A stretch of 46,534 bases of DNA. Origin: Pseudomonadales bacterium (GTDB taxonomy: Bacteria; Pseudomonadota; Gammaproteobacteria; Pseudomonadales; Azotimanducaceae). The stretch is from the NCBI GenBank assembly GCA_023300545.1, contig JALZVT010000019.1, positions 1-46,534 on the forward strand, given 5' to 3'. The translations under genes and the position numbers were made by a program. The stretch's first letter is position 1. Every line of letters starts with the position of its first letter. The notes beneath the pieces are model-generated. The model did not search any database, had not been told where the DNA came from, and saw only the letters and a list, made by a program, of their open reading frames with translations. Below, one piece after another: positions 40,979-46,534 of this stretch.

Positions 40979-41806
40979 GTGAGTGATGCGCCGTACTACC
41001 TTCCGCTGGGCAACGAGGTTGAGATATTTCAAGCTGCCTACGCACAACGTTTGCCATTGCTGCTGAAAGGCCCCACGGGTTGCGGCAAAACCCGCTTTGT
41101 TGAATACATGAGCTGGATGATTGAGCAAGAGCGCAACAACAATCAGCAAGACCAAAGCAACGCGCAGCATCTGATCACCGTTGCCTGCCAAGAAGACTTG
41201 ACTGCCGCCGACCTTGTCGGTCGCTACCTGCTAATCGATGGCGAAACTCGCTGGAGCGATGGTCCACTCACGCGCGCTGCCCGTAACGGCTCCATTTGCT
41301 ACCTCGACGAGGTCGTAGAGGCCCGCAAGGACACCACGGTCATTATCCACGCGCTGACCGACCATCGCCGCCTGCTGCCTATCGATCGCACGGGTGAACT
41401 GCTCGAAGCACACCCCAATTTCTTGCTGATCATCTCTTACAACCCGGGCTACCAGAGCGCTCTGAAAGATCTGAAACCCAGCACCCGGCAACGTTTTGTC
41501 AGCATTGAATTTGATTATCCCACCCGCGAACGCGAAGCCGAGATCATCATGGCTGAAAGTGGCGCCGACGAAGAACTAGCCAACCGACTGAGCGTCATTG
41601 GCGAAAAAATTCGCAACCTGAAAGAACATGGCTTTGAAGAAGGTGTAAGTACCCGACTGTTGGTCTACACCGCTAGCCTGACAGCACAGGGACTCGATGC
41701 GCGCACGGCGGCTGAGCATGCCATAACCCAGGCCATCACCGATGACCCCATTGTGCACCAGTCGGTCTCCGACATCATCGACGCCATTTTACCTGCCACC
41801 AGCTAA
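40979..41806 (+). CDS. MoxR-type AAA ATPase of the NorQ/CbbQ family
   Basis: From GTG 40979 the protein has 275 residues and begins MSDAPYYLPLGNEVEIFQAA, exactly as family members do, with GAGAG about 9 bases upstream. The Walker A loop GPTGCGKT is at 31-38, CYLDEVVEARKD carries Walker B, and ISYNPGYQS is sensor 1. These ATPases remodel metal-containing enzymes with a VWA partner, here the next gene (22 bp away). Their usual clients, nitric oxide reductase (norCB) and Rubisco, are absent from the window. An open frame extends upstream to 40856 but overlaps the divergent esterase start. Confidence 0.9.
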   Translation: MSDAPYYLPLGNEVEIFQAAYAQRLPLLLKGPTGCGKTRFVEYMSWMIEQERNNNQQDQSNAQHLITVACQEDLTAADLVGRYLLIDGETRWSDGPLTRAARNGSICYLDEVVEARKDTTVIIHALTDHRRLLPIDRTGELLEAHPNFLLIISYNPGYQSALKDLKPSTRQRFVSIEFDYPTREREAEIIMAESGADEELANRLSVIGEKIRNLKEHGFEEGVSTRLLVYTASLTAQGLDARTAAEHAITQAITDDPIVHQSVSDIIDAILPATS

Positions 41807-41828
41807 CCCGAACCGCGGACAAACCCCC

Positions 41829-43883
41829 TTGTCAGATACGATAGAGAAGCCACCGCAGCAGGATGACGTCAGCAATCATCTACTGCTCGATCAACTACCG
41901 CGCCTCACACTTTTTGCAGAGGGGATAATCGGGCAGACGTTCCATGTGCTGCCACAGGACGATGAATCGTTGCTAACGCCAGGGACAACCCAGCGCACCA
42001 TAAGACTGCCCGGCATTGTGTTAAGCACGCATCAACGTCTTGGCAGCGAGAACCCAGACAGTCCTTCAAAGGTCGAGATCACAACCGGTGCCTGGCGCGC
42101 AATGATTCTGCAGCAGCTCGGGCCGCTGTTGTTTGGCACCCAGGAATTTCGCCTCGCAGATCGCACCCCGCTGCGTGAGGAAACCGGCGAGATACAGGGC
42201 GATCTGCAACTCTTTTTCAATACCTCTACCCATCCCGGTCTGACTCGCCGACTCTTCTACGGCTGTGAAGCGATTCGCATCGACGAGCGGGTACGCGCCG
42301 AGTACCCAGGCATAGTGCAACACCTGCACCGCTTGAATCAGGACCGACTCGAGCAGGCAGCACTCACTGAAGGGCTGCCGTCGGAGGGGGCTGTTTTGGA
42401 GGCCGGCGCTGAGCGACTGCCACCAACCGCCAGTCTGATCTTCGAAGCCTTACTTGTGCTTGAGTGCAACCCACACACCGATGTCGCCACCTTTGTCGCG
42501 CCACCCAGCCTTGTGCCTTTGCTTGAGCGTGCAGCAGCTCTACGCACCGCCAGCTGCGACGTCTACGACTCCGCTGAACTGACCCAAGATTTACTGAGTG
42601 CACTCAACCTTGCCAAGGGCGAAGCCGATCCCACCCTGCTCGAAGAGCTGCTCGAAGCCGATTTGCCCAACACCCATGTCGCAGAGATGGTTCAGCAAGA
42701 AGATGCGGTGGCTGCGTTGGAATTCGACCTGTTCATGATCGACGAAGACATGGAAATGACACCTGGTGAAGAACCTGGCTCGATCTCCATTCCACGCGAC
42801 ACACAGGGAGAACGAGACAATCTTAAACGCCGCATCGACATGCAGCGCGCCCGAATGGCTCGCGCATCGCCCAAGACTGACCAGAGCGCTACACGCAGCT
42901 TTCTGTATGACGAATGGGACTATCTGCAAAGCAGCTACTTGCGTGGCTGGTGCCGTGTGTTTGAACGCGAATTGGAACCGGGCGACCCCGTCGAGCTGCA
43001 AGAACTATCACGTCGTGTTGGCGAGCACGCGCGCCAGGTGCGCAAATCGTTTGAGCAGATCAGACCCGTCGCACTAGAGCGCATCAAACCGCTGGAAGAA
43101 GGCGACGAAATTTATCTCGACGCACTGATCGATCATGAGATCGACCGACGCACTGGCCGTGTCACCGAAACCCGGGTGTACAGCACCAACACTCGCAAAA
43201 AACGCGAGATCGCAACCGCCTTTCTGGTTGACCTAAGCGCTTCTACCGACGATGCAATACCAGACCCTGATGCCCCCGCGGAACCCGTGCACAATCTTGA
43301 CGATGACGACCCCTACGCCTTTGACGTGAAAGATCTGGTGCCCGAACCGCCCAAACGCCGAATCATCGACGTCCAGCGCGAAGCGCTATGGTTAATGAGT
43401 CAGGCATTATCAGCCCTTGGCGACGACTTCGGTATTTATGGTTTCTCAGGCTACGGCCGAGATGAAGTTGAGATCTTTCTGGTGAAAGAACTGGGTCAGG
43501 CGCTCACGTCCCGCGTACTGCAAACCGTGGTGAATATGCAGCCTCGACGTAGCACCCGCATGGGACCGGCCATTCGCCACGCTGTCAAAAAATTACGTGG
43601 TCGCGAAGCCGGTCGCCGCCTGCTTATTCTGGTATCTGACGGTTTCCCGCAGGATTGCGATTACGGCCCCAATCGCGGCGATCATGAATACGGCGTGCAG
43701 GACACGGCAAAGGCGCTGCTAGAGGCTCACGCCGCTGGTGTGGAGACCTTCTGCATTACAGTGGATACCTCAGGGCACGATTATCTAAACCGAATGTGCC
43801 CTGAACAGCGCTACATGGTGATCGAGGAGATTGAAGAGCTGCCAATGGCGTTAACAAAGGTCTATCAACGCCTGGCGTTCTAG
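41829..43883 (+). CDS. NorD/CbbO-type von Willebrand factor A protein
   Basis: From TTG 41829 the protein has 684 residues; an in-frame ATG at 41742 would overlap the ATPase gene by 65 bp. The N-terminal 460 residues are the acidic, poorly described NorD region. The C-terminal VWA domain (about 460-684) has the metal site VDLSAST near 467, then YGFSGYGRDE, TRMGPAIRH and ILVSDGFPQD. It should dock on the MoxR ATPase hexamer and carry it to a client enzyme. Its 3' end overlaps that of the CHASE2 kinase by 4 bp. Confidence 0.88.
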   Translation: MSDTIEKPPQQDDVSNHLLLDQLPRLTLFAEGIIGQTFHVLPQDDESLLTPGTTQRTIRLPGIVLSTHQRLGSENPDSPSKVEITTGAWRAMILQQLGPLLFGTQEFRLADRTPLREETGEIQGDLQLFFNTSTHPGLTRRLFYGCEAIRIDERVRAEYPGIVQHLHRLNQDRLEQAALTEGLPSEGAVLEAGAERLPPTASLIFEALLVLECNPHTDVATFVAPPSLVPLLERAAALRTASCDVYDSAELTQDLLSALNLAKGEADPTLLEELLEADLPNTHVAEMVQQEDAVAALEFDLFMIDEDMEMTPGEEPGSISIPRDTQGERDNLKRRIDMQRARMARASPKTDQSATRSFLYDEWDYLQSSYLRGWCRVFERELEPGDPVELQELSRRVGEHARQVRKSFEQIRPVALERIKPLEEGDEIYLDALIDHEIDRRTGRVTETRVYSTNTRKKREIATAFLVDLSASTDDAIPDPDAPAEPVHNLDDDDPYAFDVKDLVPEPPKRRIIDVQREALWLMSQALSALGDDFGIYGFSGYGRDEVEIFLVKELGQALTSRVLQTVVNMQPRRSTRMGPAIRHAVKKLRGREAGRRLLILVSDGFPQDCDYGPNRGDHEYGVQDTAKALLEAHAAGVETFCITVDTSGHDYLNRMCPEQRYMVIEEIEELPMALTKVYQRLAF

Positions 43884-46480
43884 GCTTCTGACAGATCGTC
43901 CGCATCAAGCAATACGGACTGCGGAAAGCGTAACGTGAAAATTGAACCCTTGGTCGGCTGACTCGTCACCGTAACACTACCGCCGTGACGTTCCGTTACC
44001 GTCTTCACAAAGCGCAACCCCAAACCCGACCCACGCTGCGCAACAATCTCGCGCACTTTTGATCGGTAGTAAGGTTCAAACACCTGCTCAATATCGACTG
44101 CCGGTATGCCGTAGCCCTGATCGACCACCGTACAGAGCGCGTCGCCAGAATCCGAGAGTCCAACCGTCATCACCACACTCTTGCCTTCAGGCGAATACTT
44201 AATAGCGTTGGTCAACAGGTTAACCAACGTGCGTTCCAACAACTCGCCGTTACCCCGCATCCACAAACCATCCTCGTCCGTTTTATCAACAAAGGTCGCC
44301 TGAATGTTTTTATCATTCGCCTGCTCAAATATCTGTTCAAGCGCGTTGTTAGCAATCGCCCCCAATTCCACTTCATAGAGATCAAGCTCTTCGCGATTTT
44401 CTACTCGGGACAGCTGCACAAATTGCTCCGAGACATTGAGGCTGCGTAACGCATAGCTTTCAATACGCTTCAGCAATCGCCCATTCTGTTCAGAGCCTCC
44501 CTCATCAGGTCGATCAGACGAGCGCAGCAGCGCAAGGATGGACACCATGGGTGAGCGCAGATCATGGGATAAAAAGGCAAGCGCCTCTTCGCGCTGACGC
44601 TGTATCAGTCGAATTTCGGTCACGTCAGCTGCCGTCATCAACCAATAGCCTTTCAGCTCATCATCAAGTTGCAACGGTGCGCAGTCCAACAACATGCGGT
44701 GCGAAGACGTTTGCGCCTCAAGCGACTCCGTGTTGCCTTCAACAACAACTCGATAAACAATCTCTTCCCAACTCCTGCCGTCTGGCGCTGCCACCTGATC
44801 GCCAATGCACAGAATGTTATCTTCGATTTCCACTTTGGTTAGGGCTGTGAAAGAGCTGTTCACATACTCCACTAGCCCGCCGGTATTAATCAGACATACG
44901 CCACTGGTAATCTGCTCCAAACTTTTCATGTTTACGTCGCGGATCGTTCGCACGTCGTCTGCCAACAGATTTAGCTGGCCAATCTGCGCGTTAAGCCGCT
45001 CGATTGGTGCGCTGTTATTACCAACCTGATGCTCCGTGCCAGCCAATACCCTTGTGACATAGCGCTGCTCAGCATCGCTAAACGCCTCATCCCGTCGAAG
45101 CACAAGCTCCAGCCGCCGACGTCCGTGCGATACTCTAACCCGCAACAAGTGTTCGCGATCGCCGCTTTTCTCGACCGAGCTCACTACGTTGTTGATACCG
45201 TCGAGAGCAAACACATCCGTGCTGGGTTTCGCCCCCAGCAATTGGGCAATATGACTTACCACCGTCGATAGACGCGCGTCATTGACTGCGGTGAAGCCCA
45301 ATTGCAGCCGCTCCGCACTAAAACGAGTAATCTCCTCTGATACAAAGCGCCAAGCCACCTCGAGCCGTCGCCAACTCCACAACGGATAGGTCAACACCGC
45401 AGCCACTGCCGCTGCAGCCAGCGGAACGTAGAGACGCGCAAAGTACAGCAACAGATAGAACAGCATGATCGGTAACGCCACAAAACCGATCGTAGCGAGC
45501 AACATCGAGCCGGGTTGCAGGCGTGGCAGAACCAAAGGCGGAACCAAAGCCAGTACCAACACTAAAAGCAATGCAGTCCACATTGGCGCATCTTGAATTA
45601 ACGTACTTTGGCGTACGGCGGCCAACACATTGGCATTGAATTCCACACCGGACATCGGTCGCGAGCGGCCAGACACTGGCGTTGTTACCCAATCTGAGAC
45701 GCCAATTGCCGTCAAACCAACCAGCACTGTCTTGTTTTTCAGCGCGTTCGAAGGTGCCAACCCTGCCAGTAGATCTTGTGCCGAGACCATCGCAAATGCG
45801 CCTGGCTCACCGACAAACGGCACTCGTCGATAATCGCAGCGAATGTTCTGCAAAGAAAATGACGGGGCATCGCAACTGGCAACCGGCACGGAGTTGGCAT
45901 CACCCTCACGCGCATCAGCCGCCAGTACCAGATGCGGCCAATAGGGCGAGCCAATACCCTGAAACAGATGCACTCCCCGACTGATACCGTCGTCATCCAG
46001 CTCCGGATGCACATGACCCAGAGCCTCCGCAGTTTCCAGAAACACCGGCAACGGCAGTACTTCAACTAACTGGCCAGAATCTGACAGCGCATCAATCACA
46101 ATAGGCAGCGCTAAACCAGGCAGGGCATCTAGTGCCTCTGCCAATTCTCGATCCGCGGGGGGGTTGGTTGGTTCGCTATAAACAATATCAACGATCACTT
46201 CACGCGGCCGCGCAAAGGCAATCGCATTAAACAGCTTTGCTTGATCAGATCTGCGCCAGGGCCAACGACCAACGCTCTGCAAACTCTGCTCGTCGATTCC
46301 GACAATGACGACATCGTCGGAGGCATCCCCCGCCAGCAGTGTAACGACGCGGTCGTACAGAAATCGATCGACGCTGTTGAGCCAGTTGCCGTAGGACGCA
46401 AAGCCTGCAAAGCCGGTGACAAGCACCACCAGCAACAGCAACTCCAATAAGAGCGCCGGACGCCGTTGTTCGTTGCTCAC
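43880..46480 (-). CDS. CHASE2-domain sensor histidine kinase with a PAS domain
   Basis: An 866-residue kinase. After one N-terminal helix (10-28) the extracytoplasmic CHASE2 domain (about 35-290) carries DDVVIVGIDEQSLQSVGRWPW and FVGEPGAFAMVSAQDLLAG, which are typical of it. Three membrane helices follow (about 300-370), then a GAF-like or linker segment, a PAS domain (about 520-625), the H-box FLSHDLRSPM with His639, and the ATPase domain (N-box Asn758, DQGYGIP 787-793, GSGLGL 817-822). The start is GTG, 6 bases after the stop of the upstream gene. No regulator is adjacent in the window. Confidence 0.92.
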   Translation of the reverse strand: MSNEQRRPALLLELLLLVVLVTGFAGFASYGNWLNSVDRFLYDRVVTLLAGDASDDVVIVGIDEQSLQSVGRWPWRRSDQAKLFNAIAFARPREVIVDIVYSEPTNPPADRELAEALDALPGLALPIVIDALSDSGQLVEVLPLPVFLETAEALGHVHPELDDDGISRGVHLFQGIGSPYWPHLVLAADAREGDANSVPVASCDAPSFSLQNIRCDYRRVPFVGEPGAFAMVSAQDLLAGLAPSNALKNKTVLVGLTAIGVSDWVTTPVSGRSRPMSGVEFNANVLAAVRQSTLIQDAPMWTALLLVLVLALVPPLVLPRLQPGSMLLATIGFVALPIMLFYLLLYFARLYVPLAAAAVAAVLTYPLWSWRRLEVAWRFVSEEITRFSAERLQLGFTAVNDARLSTVVSHIAQLLGAKPSTDVFALDGINNVVSSVEKSGDREHLLRVRVSHGRRRLELVLRRDEAFSDAEQRYVTRVLAGTEHQVGNNSAPIERLNAQIGQLNLLADDVRTIRDVNMKSLEQITSGVCLINTGGLVEYVNSSFTALTKVEIEDNILCIGDQVAAPDGRSWEEIVYRVVVEGNTESLEAQTSSHRMLLDCAPLQLDDELKGYWLMTAADVTEIRLIQRQREEALAFLSHDLRSPMVSILALLRSSDRPDEGGSEQNGRLLKRIESYALRSLNVSEQFVQLSRVENREELDLYEVELGAIANNALEQIFEQANDKNIQATFVDKTDEDGLWMRGNGELLERTLVNLLTNAIKYSPEGKSVVMTVGLSDSGDALCTVVDQGYGIPAVDIEQVFEPYYRSKVREIVAQRGSGLGLRFVKTVTERHGGSVTVTSQPTKGSIFTLRFPQSVLLDADDLSEA

Positions 46481-46486
46481 AGCGCC

Positions 46487-46534
46487 CTAGAGCACAACAG
46501 CAATAACCAGCACTACCAGAGCAATACCAATACC
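46487..46534 (-). CDS. C-terminal membrane tail of an unknown protein (5' end outside window)
   Basis: On the minus strand the frame IGIALVVLVIAVVL then TAG runs from the window edge to 46487, 6 bases before the GTG of the CHASE2 kinase. The 14-15 residues form a hydrophobic C-terminal helix. The close spacing supports an operon with the kinase. In other bacteria, CHASE2 genes often follow a FecR-domain or similar surface protein, but only the tail is visible here, so no family can be given. Confidence 0.55.
   Translation of the reverse strand, partial: GIGIALVVLVIAVVL

Noticed and set aside
1-46534. CRISPR arrays, tRNA/rRNA genes, insertion sequences, phage or plasmid functions
   Set aside because: No repeat-spacer pattern, cloverleaf, transposase, integrase or replication protein was found on either strand.

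Overview
The window is a gene-dense chromosomal stretch of about 46.5 kb with moderately high GC. It looks like a free-living, probably marine, gammaproteobacterium. The signs are an adjacent cmoA-cmoB pair, an OmpR/EnvZ-type two-component pair, a textbook gammaproteobacterial LexA box, an OmpA porin with thrombospondin type-3 repeats, a DUF2959 lipoprotein, a PA0069-family radical SAM protein, and a retropepsin/7TM-transglutaminase/ATP-grasp trio. I cannot place it below class. I see no tRNA, rRNA, CRISPR array, insertion sequence, integrase or phage gene. The region reads as ordinary core and accessory chromosome, not an island. No complete new defence-type system is evident; the most interesting parts are under-characterised conserved modules.

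Layout. 1-5060: acyl-CoA and ketone-body metabolism (the end of an SDR, acetoacetyl-CoA synthetase, a two-protein MaoC-type dehydratase, enoyl-CoA hydratase) and a DUF2959 lipoprotein. 5245-9876: cell envelope and its control (OmpA, EnvZ-like kinase, OmpR-like regulator, an unknown exported protein). 10135-16512: thiolase, a helical-repeat lipoprotein, an SMP-30 lactonase, a long-chain-type acyl-CoA dehydrogenase, an alpha/beta hydrolase and a CinA-like/nucleotidyltransferase fusion. 16518-21508: MATE exporter, then a flavin-centred group (luciferase-like oxidoreductase, SDR, flavin reductase, acyl-CoA dehydrogenase). 21557-30627: LemA, M48 protease, exopolyphosphatase convergent with polyphosphate kinase, CmoA and CmoB for tRNA wobble-uridine modification, a CYTH triphosphatase, and a small membrane protein that may carry a DNA-binding domain. 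30697-33703: another acyl-CoA dehydrogenase, an Smr-domain protein, a PhyH-type dioxygenase and a small unknown. 33772-39183: a LexA-controlled radical SAM protein, divergent from the retropepsin/UUP1/RimK-like trio with a GST. 39205-46534: GNAT, an esterase with a long N-terminal helical region, a NorQ/NorD-type MoxR-VWA pair, a CHASE2 sensor kinase, and the last codons of a membrane-tailed protein.

Functionally the window mixes fatty-acid or branched-acyl catabolism (three structurally distinct acyl-CoA dehydrogenases, thiolase, hydratases, AacS), polyphosphate turnover, and envelope and stress functions. Many genes overlap by a few bases or start with GTG or TTG. Several convergent pairs have almost no spacer. 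A 24-bp palindrome appears at two convergent gene junctions about 29 kb apart. Function calls come from motif recognition by eye. Start codons were chosen by family length, Shine-Dalgarno fit and overlap with neighbours.
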